47,736 bases of DNA. Origin: Pedobacter sp. V48. GTDB taxonomy: Bacteria > Bacteroidota > Bacteroidia > Sphingobacteriales > Sphingobacteriaceae. The notes beneath the pieces were generated by a model that was not told the DNA's origin, did not search any database, and saw only the letters and a program-made list of their open reading frames with translations. Position 1 is the stretch's first letter. Each line of letters opens with the position of its first letter. The position numbers and the translations under genes are program-made. The stretch is taken from the NCBI RefSeq assembly GCF_000523515.1, contig NZ_AWRU01000032.1, positions 457,335 to 505,070 on the forward strand, in the 5' to 3' direction. Of this stretch, positions 18,377-28,347 are shown piece by piece.

Positions 18377-19229
18377 CCTGATTTGCGTTAGCAATTTTTC
18401 TTTTGCGATAATATTTAAAGCTGAAATACGCTGCTGTACCAATTAGTATCCAAACCCATAAATTCATTGCAACAAGTATAAATTCTTTAAAGATATACCA
18501 TCCGTTTTGAAAGCTTAATCCCAATCGTGTAAAGAAGTTTGGACGATAGCTATATAAATCATCATTTCCAACAAGAATACTTTTAACAGTATTGTCCTGA
18601 TAAAAATTAAGGGTAATTGTACTGTACTGAACTTTGCTATTGATCATCAGGTTTTCTATCTTTTTATCTACATAATCATCTTTAAGAGATAGCGAGGTTT
18701 CTACATTATTACTTTTCTTATTGGCATGTTTATTAAGTTGTTCTACAGCCTCAACCCTATTTTCATTCTTTAGTTTATTACTCAGATAAACAATGCTTTG
18801 ATCATCCATTTTAAGCGACTGCTGATCTATAAAAACAGCCAGCTTTGCCACTTTGTTGGTAAACTCATCTAGCTTATCTGAAGGAACTTTCGCTATTATT
18901 AATCCTTCTGTTCGATAAGAAGTGAGCTCCAGTAACGAGTCTGTAGAATACTTTACCTTTTCTGTTTGTTGAATATTACTTTGAACGGTGAACTCTGCAA
19001 TGGTTCCTCCCTCTGCTTTTACTGCCGAGCTTAACTTTTCTTTCGTATTCTGGACATCCTTAACCCTGAAACGCATATCTGCAGTCTTGATGATCTTTTC
19101 ACTTAACAGTGAATCTGTTGTCTCCAGATTTGTACTTGTAGCATCTGAATTTTCTAATTTTGAATCTTTATTACTGTTGCACGAAAACATGGCTATTGCA
19201 AATACACAATAGATTAAATATTTTTTCAT
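18366..19229 (-). CDS. DUF4349-family lipoprotein
   Basis: This 287-residue protein has a lipoprotein signal ending in AMFSC (Cys17). A charged linker follows, then a DUF4349 domain opening with IIKTADMRFRVKDVQNTKEKL (residues about 45-65), followed by helical segments. It ends in one C-terminal membrane helix (VAMNLWVWILIGTAAYFSF) and a basic tail. A dual anchor, lipid at one end and helix at the other, would place the domain in the periplasm. The family has no settled function. A 13-base palindrome lies upstream at 19272-19284 and may be an operator. Confidence 0.8.
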   Translation of the reverse strand: MKKYLIYCVFAIAMFSCNSNKDSKLENSDATSTNLETTDSLLSEKIIKTADMRFRVKDVQNTKEKLSSAVKAEGGTIAEFTVQSNIQQTEKVKYSTDSLLELTSYRTEGLIIAKVPSDKLDEFTNKVAKLAVFIDQQSLKMDDQSIVYLSNKLKNENRVEAVEQLNKHANKKSNNVETSLSLKDDYVDKKIENLMINSKVQYSTITLNFYQDNTVKSILVGNDDLYSYRPNFFTRLGLSFQNGWYIFKEFILVAMNLWVWILIGTAAYFSFKYYRKRKIANANQVTA

Positions 19230-19271
19230 AGTATTAACGATTAGGTTTTTTCCTTAATACCAAATATTAAA

Positions 19272-19284
19272 TTAGGTAACCTAA
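19272..19284. promoter_or_regulatory. Palindrome upstream of the DUF4349 gene
   Basis: TTAGGTAACCTAA is a perfect odd-centred palindrome 43 bases upstream of the DUF4349 start and could be an operator. No family of regulator can be named from it. Confidence 0.3.
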
Positions 19285-19331
19285 AAATTTCGCCAAATAA
19301 GATCAACTTTGCTATAAATCATATAAACGTT

Positions 19332-19372
19332 ACAAAAAAACGTCCTCACCAGCTTTTGCTAATGAGGACGTT
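19332..19372 (-). terminator. Rho-independent terminator of the 71-residue membrane protein gene
   Basis: On the minus strand a perfect ten-base stem (AACGTCCTCA with TGAGGACGTT) around a 14-base loop is followed by a run of seven T. It begins 24 bases after the stop at 19397. Confidence 0.85.
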
Positions 19373-19396
19373 CTTAAAAAGAATAATTTTATATTC

Positions 19397-19612
19397 TTAT
19401 GCGTCTAATATTTTGAATACGCCTTTACAAGCGATGATAGCACCAATTAAAAGTATTGCCCATGAGATAATAGACAATGTGGTAGAGTCACCAGCAAAGC
19501 GTAAAAATACGCCCAAAATACCAACTAAAATCCCAACGGTCATCAACTTATAAATTGAGATCTCATTAGCTCTTTTCATGCTTTCTGTATTGTGTTTTGG
19601 TGTCTGTTCCAT
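19397..19612 (-). CDS. Small two-helix membrane protein
   Basis: I do not recognise this 71-residue protein. It has a polar N-terminus of about 20 residues. A first hydrophobic segment follows (LMTVGILVGILGVFLRF), then a short loop with GDSTT, and a second hydrophobic segment (IISWAILLIGAIIACKGVF). It has its own terminator and a TAnnTTTG box upstream, so it is likely expressed alone even though it lies directly behind the ATP synthase operon on the same strand. An unassigned inner-membrane protein is the most that can be said. Confidence 0.7.
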   Translation of the reverse strand: MEQTPKHNTESMKRANEISIYKLMTVGILVGILGVFLRFAGDSTTLSIISWAILLIGAIIACKGVFKILDA

Positions 19613-19634
19613 TTTACTGTTTTTATTTACTGCG

Positions 19635-19642
19635 CAAAAATA
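19635..19642 (-). promoter_or_regulatory. Putative promoter (-7 box) of the 71-residue protein gene
   Basis: The minus strand reads TATTTTTG, an exact TAnnTTTG match 22 bases before the ATG at 19612. No clear -33 element is seen. Confidence 0.35.
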
Positions 19643-19695
19643 ATATTTTTTAAACTAATACAGCATATTACGCTGATCTTTTTAATCAATCAATT

Positions 19696-20577
19696 TTATC
19701 CGTTCAAAGCAGCTGCACCACTTACAATCTCTGTAAGCTCTGTGGTAATTGCAGCCTGACGAGCCTGGTTGTAAGAAAGCTTTAAGGCTTTCAACAAGTC
19801 ACCCGCATTTTCAGTTGCTTTATCCATTGATGTCATACGGGCACCATGCTCAGAAGCATGAGAATCCAATATAGCTTTGAACAATTGAATCTTAATTGAC
19901 TTAGGTATTAACTGCTCAACTATTTCCTCCTGAGAAGGCTCTAAAATGTAGTCCACGTTAGTAGATTTCTCTTCTGCCGCATCCTGCCCACTAGTTAATG
20001 GAATTAATTGTTCCGTTGTTAAAATTTGAACAGCAGCATTTTTAAATCTGTTGTATACCAATTCAACTCTATCATAATCGCCTTTGGCAAAGCCTTTCAT
20101 GATAGCATCAGTGATCTTGGTTACATTTTCAAAAGTAAGATCAGCATATACCTCGTTATTGTTTCCAATTACGTTGTAGCTACGTTTTTCGAAGAAATCC
20201 TGAGCTTTCTTACCTATTGCTACTATACTTACATTACCATTTTTTAACTGTTCGCTATACTTCTCGGCAATTAAATTATTAGTAGTTTTAATTACGTTCA
20301 TATTAAACGCGCCAGCTAAACCACGGTTAGAAGAAACCACAATGATCAAAACCTTGTTAGGCTCACGCTCTTGTATAAAAGGTGATGATGATCCCTCTAA
20401 ATTAGCAGAAAGATTTCCTAAGATCTCTTTTAGCTTGGTAGCATAAGGACGTAACTGTATGATAGCATTAGTTGCACGCTTCAACTTAGCAGCCGAAACC
20501 ATTTTCATGGCTTTGGTAATCTGCTGAGTAGATTGTACCGATGCTATTCGAATTCTTACTTCTTTTAAATTAGCCAT
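19696..20577 (-). CDS. atpG: ATP synthase F1 gamma subunit
   Basis: Gamma is the central rotor shaft of F1 that couples c-ring rotation to catalysis. The 293-residue protein shows both conserved ends: the N-terminal helix with IRIASVQSTQQITKAMKMVSA, and the C-terminal helix with ARMTSMDKATENAGDL and YNQARQAAITTELTEIVSGA. It is the last gene of the atp operon; its stop lies 83 bases before the next gene. The spacing from atpA is 26 bases. Confidence 0.97.
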   Translation of the reverse strand: MANLKEVRIRIASVQSTQQITKAMKMVSAAKLKRATNAIIQLRPYATKLKEILGNLSANLEGSSSPFIQEREPNKVLIIVVSSNRGLAGAFNMNVIKTTNNLIAEKYSEQLKNGNVSIVAIGKKAQDFFEKRSYNVIGNNNEVYADLTFENVTKITDAIMKGFAKGDYDRVELVYNRFKNAAVQILTTEQLIPLTSGQDAAEEKSTNVDYILEPSQEEIVEQLIPKSIKIQLFKAILDSHASEHGARMTSMDKATENAGDLLKALKLSYNQARQAAITTELTEIVSGAAALNG

Positions 20578-20603
20578 TCTTCTTTATCTTCAGTTCAGCT
20601 TTA

Positions 20604-22178
20604 TTAGTATTTACTTGAAAGCTCTTTAGCCACAGTTTCTAATACTCCAGTGATTGAATCATCTAATTTACCAGCTTTTAAAGCTTTTAAAGTTTCTGGA
20701 TGACGCAACTCTAATTGTTGTAAATATTCCGCTTCAAACTCTCTTACTTTATTTACAGGAACTGAACGCATTAAGTTTTTAGTACCGATGTAAATAATAG
20801 CAACTTGTTTCTCAACAGTCATTGGAGAGAACTGACCTTGTTTCAAAATCTCTACGTTACGTGAACCTTTATCAAGAACTGACTTAGTAGCAGCATCAAG
20901 ATCTGAACCGAATTTAGAGAACGCCTCTAACTCACGGTATTGAGCCTGATCTAATTTTAATGTACCTGCAACTTTCTTCATCGATTTGATCTGCGCGTTA
21001 CCACCCACACGTGATACCGAGATACCTACGTTAATTGCCGGACGAACACCAGAGTTGAACAAGTTACTTTCTAAGAAGATCTGACCGTCAGTAATTGAAA
21101 TTACGTTGGTAGGAATATATGCCGAAACGTCACCGGCTTGAGTTTCGATAATAGGTAATGCAGTTAATGAACCACCACCTTTAACGATACCTTTTAATGA
21201 TTCCGGTAAATCGTTCATTGCTTGTGCAATCTCGTCATTCGAGTTGATCTTAGCAGCACGCTCTAATAAACGACTGTGAAGATAGAACACGTCACCTGGA
21301 TAAGCCTCACGACCTGGTGGACGACGTAACAACAATGACACCTCACGGTATGCAACAGCTTGTTTAGATAAATCATCATAAACAATTAAAGCCGGTCTTC
21401 CAGTATCACGGAAAAACTCACCTATCGCTGCACCTGAGAAAGGAGCATAGAACTGCAATGGAGCAGGTTCAGCAGCAGAAGCAGCAACAACTACTGTATA
21501 TGGCATTGCACCGTTCTCTTCAAGAGTACGTACAACGTTTGCTACAGTACTTGCTTTTTGACCGCAAGCTACATATATACAGAATACAGGATTACCTGCT
21601 TCATAAAATTCTCTTTGGTTAATAATGGTATCAATACAAACAGCTGTTTTACCGATCTGACGATCGCCAATAACAAGCTCACGCTGACCACGACCAATAG
21701 GAATCATCCCATCGATAGCTTTAATACCAGTTTGTAAAGGCTCAGTTACCGGCTGACGATAAATCACACCAGGTGCTTTACGCTCAATCGGCATTTCGTA
21801 AGTTTCACCTAAAATAGGTCCCTTACCGTCGATTGGCTCACCAAGCGTATTAACAACACGTCCTAGCATACCTTCACCAACTTTAATAGAGGCAATTTTC
21901 TTAGTACGTTTAATAGTATCACCTTCTTTGATTTTGTCCGAAGGGCCCAATAGAACCACACCAACATTATCTTCTTCAAGGTTCAAAACAATACCTTGCA
22001 AGCCGGTTTCAAATTCAACTAATTCGCCCGATTGAACTTTAGTTAAACCATAAACACGGGCAATACCATCACCCACCTGCAATACGGTGCCAACTTCTTC
22101 AAGTTCTGCTTCTGATTTGAAGCCCGCCAATTGTTGCCTGATAATTGCCGATACTTCGTCTGGTCTTACCTCTACCAT
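20604..22178 (-). CDS. atpA: ATP synthase F1 alpha subunit
   Basis: Alpha forms the F1 hexamer with beta and carries the non-catalytic nucleotide sites. The 524-residue protein has the P-loop GDRQIGKT near residue 170, the family signature [13 protein letters not shown] near residue 375, and an N-terminal regulatory helix with VSAIIRQQL. It lies between atpH and atpG. The beta gene (atpD) that follows gamma in many bacteria is not here. Confidence 0.98.
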   Translation of the reverse strand: MVEVRPDEVSAIIRQQLAGFKSEAELEEVGTVLQVGDGIARVYGLTKVQSGELVEFETGLQGIVLNLEEDNVGVVLLGPSDKIKEGDTIKRTKKIASIKVGEGMLGRVVNTLGEPIDGKGPILGETYEMPIERKAPGVIYRQPVTEPLQTGIKAIDGMIPIGRGQRELVIGDRQIGKTAVCIDTIINQREFYEAGNPVFCIYVACGQKASTVANVVRTLEENGAMPYTVVVAASAAEPAPLQFYAPFSGAAIGEFFRDTGRPALIVYDDLSKQAVAYREVSLLLRRPPGREAYPGDVFYLHSRLLERAAKINSNDEIAQAMNDLPESLKGIVKGGGSLTALPIIETQAGDVSAYIPTNVISITDGQIFLESNLFNSGVRPAINVGISVSRVGGNAQIKSMKKVAGTLKLDQAQYRELEAFSKFGSDLDAATKSVLDKGSRNVEILKQGQFSPMTVEKQVAIIYIGTKNLMRSVPVNKVREFEAEYLQQLELRHPETLKALKAGKLDDSITGVLETVAKELSSKY

Positions 22179-22241
22179 AATTTTATATTATTTCTTTTGT
22201 AAATTCAGTATATGTTATCTCTTATTATATTATCTCAGGAA

Positions 22242-22790
22242 TTAAACAATTCCCTGAGCAAATTCCTTTTTAAGTTTATTTAAACCACTTGAAATACTTG
22301 CATCAAATTGTTTATCTCCAACTTTTAAAATAAAGCCACCAATTAATTTGCTATTAACTTTTTCTTTAACAACAACTTCATTAGCGCCTACTTCTTTTTT
22401 AACAATAGCTACAATTTCAGCTCTGCTTGCAGGTGTAAGTTCAACTGCCGATGTTACATCTGCAGTAACTATACCTTTAATAAAGTTGTATTGAGCAATA
22501 AAAGCTTTTGCTGTACCAAACAAAATCGCAGAACGACCTTTGCTTACAACCAATTTCATAAAGACTTTTGTAACCTGATGAACCTTAGAGCCAAATATAT
22601 TTTCTAAAATTCCGGCTTTTTTATCTAAAGGAACTATAGGGTTTTTAAGGATAGCTTCTAATTCAGAATTATCATTAATTACTCGTTCTAAAAGAACCAT
22701 ATCATTTTTGATTTCTTCTAAAGCATTTTGCTCTGTAGAAAGATCTATTAATGATTTGGCGTATCTCGATGCTGCTTTATTTTCTGACAT
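22242..22790 (-). CDS. atpH: ATP synthase F1 delta subunit (OSCP)
   Basis: Delta joins the top of F1 to the peripheral stalk. The 182-residue protein has the typical N-terminal helical bundle beginning ASRYAKSLIDLS and a C-terminal region with KVNSKLIGGFILKVGDK, the family signature. It lies between atpF and atpA; the 63-base gap to atpA is the widest within this part of the operon apart from that between atpF and atpE. Confidence 0.95.
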   Translation of the reverse strand: MSENKAASRYAKSLIDLSTEQNALEEIKNDMVLLERVINDNSELEAILKNPIVPLDKKAGILENIFGSKVHQVTKVFMKLVVSKGRSAILFGTAKAFIAQYNFIKGIVTADVTSAVELTPASRAEIVAIVKKEVGANEVVVKEKVNSKLIGGFILKVGDKQFDASISSGLNKLKKEFAQGIV

Positions 22791-22824
22791 TTTCTTTGGT
22801 ATATCTAGCTAAACAAACTATCAA

Positions 22825-23319
22825 TTAGTTTAATTCAACATCTTTTAAAAGATTAGCAACTAAATCCTGCTGTTTTGCTTTATCTTCAAGCTGGCTACGT
22901 AATACACGCTCAGCAATCTCTAAAGATAAAGTTGAAACCTGACTCTTAAGTTCTGCTAAAGCAGCTTTCTTTTGATTTTCAATTTCAATTTTAGCTTTCT
23001 CAATTAACTTAGCACCTTCGTTATGAGCTTGCGTTTTAGCTTCATGAACAATACTATCTTTTAGGGCTTTAGCCTCTTTTAAGATATGATCGCGTTCAGC
23101 ACGGGCTTCTTTCATCAACTCCTCGTTCTGAGCAGTTAAACGAGCCATCTCATGTTTCGCAAGTTCAGCCTTATTTAAAGCTTCATCAATTGATTGCTCA
23201 CGTTCATGAATAGCAGCAAGAATGGGTTTCCATGCAAATTTCTTAAGCAATATTAATAAGCAAACAAATGCGACTGCTGTCCAAAAAACTAATCCTATGG
23301 TAGGGGTTACTAATTCCAT
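22825..23319 (-). CDS. atpF: ATP synthase Fo subunit b
   Basis: Subunit b is the peripheral stalk. The 164-residue protein has one N-terminal membrane helix (GLVFWTAVAFVCLLILL) followed by a long, highly charged helix rich in A, K and E that dimerises. A single atpF is present, as expected for a non-photosynthetic bacterium. It lies 34 bases upstream of atpH. Confidence 0.95.
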   Translation of the reverse strand: MELVTPTIGLVFWTAVAFVCLLILLKKFAWKPILAAIHEREQSIDEALNKAELAKHEMARLTAQNEELMKEARAERDHILKEAKALKDSIVHEAKTQAHNEGAKLIEKAKIEIENQKKAALAELKSQVSTLSLEIAERVLRSQLEDKAKQQDLVANLLKDVELN

Positions 23320-23410
23320 TTTATATAATACTTTAAACTTATTCTACTTTATTAAGGCAGGTAAATAACCAATCGTTAAATACCTGCCTAAACTTTTTCA
23401 GTTTGAGTTA

Positions 23411-23635
<225 letters not shown>

Positions 23636-23664
23636 TTATATAATTTGTAAAAAATAGTTTCTAA

Positions 23665-24786
23665 TTAATGATGCTCTTCTACTGCCATACCAATAAACAA
23701 GGCAGTAAGTAATGTAAATATAAAGGCTTGTAAAAATGCTACCAGTAATTCCAACACATCCATAAACAATACGAAAGCAACAGATACCGGCGCAATAGCC
23801 AATGTTTTAAAAATAAATATCAATGAGATCAAACTCAATACGATAATGTGACCTGCAGTAATGTTAGCAAACAAACGAACCATTAATGCAAAAGGTTTAG
23901 AAATCACACCTACAACCTCAACTACAACCATAAGTGGCCATAACCAGAAAGGTACGTTAGGTAAAAAGATGTGCTTCCAGTAATATTTGTTACCGTTGAT
24001 ATTCACAATAATCATGGTAAACAATGAAAGAACAAATGTTAATGAGATGTTACCAGTTACGTTAGCACCTCCCGGGAAAATAGGAATTAAACCTAAAACG
24101 TTATTAATCCAGATAAAGAAAAACACGGTTAACAGGTAAGGCATAAACTTAGCATGCTTATGTCCGATATTTGGTTTAGCTATATCATCTCTTACGAAAA
24201 TAATAATTGGCTCAACAAATGATTGTAAACCTTTAGGTGCTTTACCAACGCGTTTCTTATATGCACCGGCAACTGATATAAATATGATCAGAATAACTGC
24301 TATTGCAACAAACATTGCAGCAACATTTTTGGTGATAGAAAAATCAAGAATTTTAGATGAAGCTGCCTCGTCTACCTGGCCATCGGCTCCAACAATTTTA
24401 ATCTTGTCTTCAACCAAACGATAAGTGTTTTTCGATCCGGTATAATCATGCTCACCATGATGAAAGTTACCAGAAGAGAAAAATTCTACACCAGCTGGAG
24501 TGTATAATATTACAGGAAGAGGAACTGAAAGGTGACCCCAAAGATGCCACATATGCGAATCCGCAATGTGCTCCATAATTACCTTGGTTGGTTCAAATTT
24601 CTTCTCACCATGCCCGGCGCCATGAGCACCTTCAACATGGGCCGCAGTTACGGCAGTATCAGCAGAAACAACTGCAGTATCCGCTTGAGCAAAAACTCCA
24701 GACGAAACCGACAGAAACGCTAAAAAAAGCGCAAAAACAACAATTAACCTTTTCACTTTAAACTCAAAAACGTGGCTACAATCCAT
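23665..24786 (-). CDS. atpB: ATP synthase Fo subunit a, with signal peptide and periplasmic extension
   Basis: Subunit a forms the proton half-channels beside the c ring. The C-terminal two thirds have the expected membrane helices, with the essential arginine in MVRLFANITAGH. The protein is 373 residues, about 100 longer than the E. coli subunit: it has a cleavable-looking signal peptide (KRLIVVFALFLAFLSV, cleavage after VFAQ) and a histidine-rich stretch (HVEGAHGAGHGEKK). This extension would lie in the periplasm and is, to my knowledge, common in Bacteroidota. The ATG at 24786 is used here; a GTG at 24756 would give a cleaner signal peptide and may be the real start. Confidence 0.93.
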   Translation of the reverse strand: MDCSHVFEFKVKRLIVVFALFLAFLSVSSGVFAQADTAVVSADTAVTAAHVEGAHGAGHGEKKFEPTKVIMEHIADSHMWHLWGHLSVPLPVILYTPAGVEFFSSGNFHHGEHDYTGSKNTYRLVEDKIKIVGADGQVDEAASSKILDFSITKNVAAMFVAIAVILIIFISVAGAYKKRVGKAPKGLQSFVEPIIIFVRDDIAKPNIGHKHAKFMPYLLTVFFFIWINNVLGLIPIFPGGANVTGNISLTFVLSLFTMIIVNINGNKYYWKHIFLPNVPFWLWPLMVVVEVVGVISKPFALMVRLFANITAGHIIVLSLISLIFIFKTLAIAPVSVAFVLFMDVLELLVAFLQAFIFTLLTALFIGMAVEEHH

Positions 24787-24803
24787 TTAGTCGCAGATTT
24801 TTA

Positions 24804-25190
24804 CTATTTATTTTGGTGGCGCAAGTTACGTAACAAAGAGTATATTTCAAAGAAGCTGAACAATAAATATAAAGAAAAAAAATTCAGCACAAAAATCAGC
24901 CCCTTTTCCTTAGCATTTAGACTGTAAATCAGCACAAAAGCCAAAGAAAAAAACATTTTCACTGCAATAGACCCCATAATGGCCATTATTCCAACTTCAG
25001 GATTACGTTTAAGGCCCAAATCAACACAGAAATAAGCGATGTAGGTTATGATAGCAAAGAAGAAATATACCAGCCAGAATTTACTGGTCAAAATCCGGGT
25101 ATCGGGAAAAACGATTGGCAACAGGTAGGCTATACCAGCCAAAACAACACAATAAAATAAGTAGGAAATAGTAAAACGTGCTAGGCTCAA
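24804..25190 (-). CDS. Small four-helix membrane protein of the atp operon (AtpI-position)
   Basis: This 128-residue protein has four hydrophobic segments with short loops and a C-terminal basic tail (SLLRNLRHQNK). It sits between atpZ and atpB, the position where other bacteria carry atpI, and has the same number of helices as AtpI, so an assembly or ion-supply role at the c ring is a reasonable inference. I see no diagnostic motif. The start is TTG at 25190; an in-frame stop lies two codons upstream, and no ATG is available before the first helix. Confidence 0.7.
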   Translation of the reverse strand: MSLARFTISYLFYCVVLAGIAYLLPIVFPDTRILTSKFWLVYFFFAIITYIAYFCVDLGLKRNPEVGIMAIMGSIAVKMFFSLAFVLIYSLNAKEKGLIFVLNFFSLYLLFSFFEIYSLLRNLRHQNK

Positions 25191-25243
25191 AATCTATATT
25201 TTTTACAAAAGTAGGTATTTACCTTGGCTTAAAACAATAGACT

Positions 25244-25462
25244 TCAGTTTTTATTCAACTGTTTTACAACCTGATACATGGCAGCCCCAACGCCTATCAA
25301 ACTAAATACTGCAGTAATAATACGCGTTTTACTTCCTCTGTATTCATCAATTTTATAGCCTATAAATGCAAAAACTCCTATCGTAGCAAGCATTTGAAAA
25401 CTAATTGAAGAGTATTTAGCAAATGTGTTTAAGCCTTTTTTCTTTTCCTCAGGATCTACCAT
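25244..25462 (-). CDS. AtpZ/AtpI-family protein
   Basis: AtpZ-type proteins are two-helix membrane proteins encoded at the head of atp operons and implicated in assembly or magnesium/ion transport. The 72-residue protein has a charged N-terminus (DPEEKKKGL) and two helices separated by the conserved GYKIDEYRGSKTR loop. It is the first gene of the operon, followed 53 bases later by the four-helix gene and then atpB, E, F, H, A, G. It is divergent from the sprE-like gene. Confidence 0.85.
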   Translation of the reverse strand: MVDPEEKKKGLNTFAKYSSISFQMLATIGVFAFIGYKIDEYRGSKTRIITAVFSLIGVGAAMYQVVKQLNKN

Positions 25463-25516
25463 AAAGTGATATATTAAATAAAATGGGTTTTGTTAAGAAG
25501 TTATTGATGAATAAAA

Positions 25517-25524
25517 TACTTTTG
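25517..25524 (+). promoter_or_regulatory. Putative promoter (-7 box) of the sprE/porW-like gene
   Basis: TACTTTTG matches TAnnTTTG exactly. A TTTG at 25489-25492 lies 24 bases upstream, slightly more than the usual -33 spacing. The start codon is 43 bases downstream. Confidence 0.4.
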
Positions 25525-25567
25525 TATATATTTTGTTTTTATTAAGCATCAACTTAATCTATATTTT

Positions 25568-28345
25568 TTGAAAAATTACGCGATCTACAATTTAAAGATA
25601 ATATTATTTAGCTTATGCCTCTGCATAATATATTCCTGCAGCTCTCAAAAAGATACCGCTTCGAGCAGGGGTATGCAAAACTTAACTGCTCGCTATAATT
25701 ATATCTATAACGCTAAAGTTCTCTTAATAAATCACCAGCAGGAAATTACAGAAACTCATGTTGATAATTACGATCAGATACTACCGGTTTATTTAGGTCC
25801 TGAAACCGACAACAATGAAGTAAGCACCTCTCTGAACCTAAAGCCAATGGATGATATTGTTAAAAAAGCCCAAACAATCATCCTGGAAAAAAGCCACAGC
25901 AACTATATTGACGACGCATATATATTGTTAGGGAAAGCCAACTTTTTTAATGGCAACTATTTTAACGCTACAGAATATTTTGATTATACTGCTAAAACTT
26001 ATAAAAGCAATGTAAATAGCCAACTGGAAGCACTCAATTGGAAAGCCCGCAGTCTTATGCAGCTAAAAAGAATCAGTGAGGCCAATAAAGTATTGGACAC
26101 ACTGGAATCTATTCTTCCAGATATTAAGAAGAAAAGCAACCTTGCTGAACCATTTGCCACACTTGCCCAAATGTGCATTTACCTTGATAACAATGCTGCT
26201 GCCATTTCCTATCTAAAAGATGCAATTAAAGCTGGTACAGGCACAGATAACAGAATACGTTGGACCTACATACTAGCCCAGCTTTATGAACGACAGAAGA
26301 ACTACCCTGATGCATTAATAAACTATAGAAAAGTAGTAAAAAGTAATGCCCCTTTCGAAATGTATTTCAACGCTAATCTTAATCAAATTAAGCTAAGAAC
26401 ACTTCAAGGAGGCCCGCAGAAATCGAATAAACAGGGTCAATTACTCGCACTCCTAAAAGACGACAAAAACCTGGATTACAATGATCAGGTATATTTTCAA
26501 ATCGCTGAAAGCCATGCTGAAGATGAAGAATATACTGAAGCACTAAAAAACTATCATTCATCTATTCAAAAAAGCACCACAAATCAATATCAAAAGGGCC
26601 TTAGCTATTTAAGGATCGCTGATTTAAACTTCAAAGTTTTTAAAGACTACCTTAAAGCCAAGTCTTATTATGACAGTACGGTTAATACCCTTCCTAAAGA
26701 CTACCCGGGATACGAGCTTATTCTTAAGAAAAACCGAAATCTGCAATATTTAACCAACAGGTATCAAATTATAAGCGTCGAAGACACCTTACAAAGCATT
26801 GCAAAATTGCCAGAGGCAGACAGGGATGCAAAAATACAACAGCTTGCAACTCCCGTAGCCACAACTCAACAGTCTGCAAACACCAATTCAGCTTCAACAG
26901 CAGGTTACCAACCAAACTATGGCCGTAACAACACTGCCCAGCTACAAAGCTCTTTTTATTTTAGCAATCCAGCTGCAGTAAGTATAGGATTTTCAGACTT
27001 TAAAAGAAAATGGGGAAATAGAAAGTTAGAGAACAACTGGCGTCAAAGCATTAGAACCTCGGCTCAGGAAACTTCACAGGAAATTGCGAATAACATTAGT
27101 ACCTCAACTGAGCCCGACGAAACTGCCCCTGTTGTTAAAGACCCTCAAACCCTAATAAAACAATATACCGATGCGTTGCCTGTTACACCGGAACTTCTTG
27201 CAAAATCCAATCAAAAGATCATTGATGCTTACTACGAAATAGCAAGTTTCTACTTACAGGAACTCAATAGCCCTAAAGAAGCAGCAGAGGTTTATCAGTT
27301 GTTATTGAGTAGATTTCCTACCAACAATCATTTGGCAGCAACCTATTATAGCCTGTTTTTAATTAACAAGGGTGTTGATGAAGCAAAATCTGCAGATTTC
27401 AAGAACAAAGTTTTAAAAGATTTTCCTTCGTCCATGTATGCGAAAATCATTATAGATCCTTCATTCTCTTTAAAGCAATCAGAACTTGAAACGGCAACAA
27501 ACAAACAATACAACGATCTATTTGAGCAGTACTTAAAGAAAGATTTCAATACCGTAATCAATCGTGTAAATGAAATCTCGAAAAGTAGCACGAGCAGTTT
27601 CCTTGCGCCACAGTTTGCATACTTAAAAGCAATTGCAATTGGGAGAACAAACAAAGTAGATGCCCTGTTAACCGCTTTTAGTAGCATAACTGAGCAATTT
27701 CCAGATGACAAACTGATCACTCCTCTTGTTAAGGAAAATGCAACTTACATCAATGATCATCTCTCCGATTTTCAGAAAAGGGATACTGCACTGATAGATT
27801 TTGATCCTAACGAACCGCCTTTTTTCGGCCCGGTCAAATCAATGCCAGCCGTTGCCAAAGCGCCGGAACCAGTTACTTCTCAAAAACCAGATCAAACTGC
27901 AAAAGTTCAGGAACCAGTTAAGGCTGCATCCCCTCAGCAAGGAACTCCAGATATGCCTAAAGCTGCCGAAGTAAAGGTCGACGGCCCATTCAGCACAGCA
28001 ACATCAACAGTTTACTATTATGTAATAGATGTATCCGATGCCTCATTAACACTAAGCTCGTCACGTTTTGGTATTGGTCAGTTTAACCGCGGAAACTATG
28101 GCGGCAGTGGTCTAAAACACCAATTAAAAGAATTTGACAATGATCAACTCATTTATGTGGGGAACTTTACTAATTTTGACGAGGCAAAAACCTATGCATC
28201 CGGAATCACTCCACAGCTAAAACAAATCATGAAAGTTCCCGTTAATATCTACACAAGTTTCATCATCAGCAAAGAGAATTTCGAAAAACTTACCAGTAAA
28301 GCTTTGCTGGATAAGTACATAGAATTTTATAAAAACAACTATTAA
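25568..28345 (+). CDS. sprE: Type IX secretion lipoprotein PorW/SprE-like (TPR repeats)
   Basis: SprE (PorW) is a TPR lipoprotein needed for type IX secretion and gliding. The 925-residue protein starts at a TTG with a lipoprotein signal ending in CIIYSC. The conserved opening of the family, NLTARYNYIYNAK, follows shortly after. Several TPR-like helical pairs come next (for example YIDDAYILLGKANFFNGNY and AAEVYQLLLSRFP). A low-complexity linker rich in P, A, K and Q covers about residues 755-800. The conserved C-terminal domain ends in YIEFYKNNY. No ATG is available upstream of the signal sequence. The penicillin-binding protein gene starts two bases after its stop. Family recognition is from memory. 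Confidence 0.8.
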   Translation: MKNYAIYNLKIILFSLCLCIIYSCSSQKDTASSRGMQNLTARYNYIYNAKVLLINHQQEITETHVDNYDQILPVYLGPETDNNEVSTSLNLKPMDDIVKKAQTIILEKSHSNYIDDAYILLGKANFFNGNYFNATEYFDYTAKTYKSNVNSQLEALNWKARSLMQLKRISEANKVLDTLESILPDIKKKSNLAEPFATLAQMCIYLDNNAAAISYLKDAIKAGTGTDNRIRWTYILAQLYERQKNYPDALINYRKVVKSNAPFEMYFNANLNQIKLRTLQGGPQKSNKQGQLLALLKDDKNLDYNDQVYFQIAESHAEDEEYTEALKNYHSSIQKSTTNQYQKGLSYLRIADLNFKVFKDYLKAKSYYDSTVNTLPKDYPGYELILKKNRNLQYLTNRYQIISVEDTLQSIAKLPEADRDAKIQQLATPVATTQQSANTNSASTAGYQPNYGRNNTAQLQSSFYFSNPAAVSIGFSDFKRKWGNRKLENNWRQSIRTSAQETSQEIANNISTSTEPDETAPVVKDPQTLIKQYTDALPVTPELLAKSNQKIIDAYYEIASFYLQELNSPKEAAEVYQLLLSRFPTNNHLAATYYSLFLINKGVDEAKSADFKNKVLKDFPSSMYAKIIIDPSFSLKQSELETATNKQYNDLFEQYLKKDFNTVINRVNEISKSSTSSFLAPQFAYLKAIAIGRTNKVDALLTAFSSITEQFPDDKLITPLVKENATYINDHLSDFQKRDTALIDFDPNEPPFFGPVKSMPAVAKAPEPVTSQKPDQTAKVQEPVKAASPQQGTPDMPKAAEVKVDGPFSTATSTVYYYVIDVSDASLTLSSSRFGIGQFNRGNYGGSGLKHQLKEFDNDQLIYVGNFTNFDEAKTYASGITPQLKQIMKVPVNIYTSFIISKENFEKLTSKALLDKYIEFYKNNY

Positions 28346-28347
28346 AA

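Noticed and set aside
25568..28345. Sporulation-related or generic TPR protein in place of SprE/PorW
   Set aside because: The lipoprotein signal, the NLTARYNYIYN opening and the YIEFYKNNY end fit the secretion family better.
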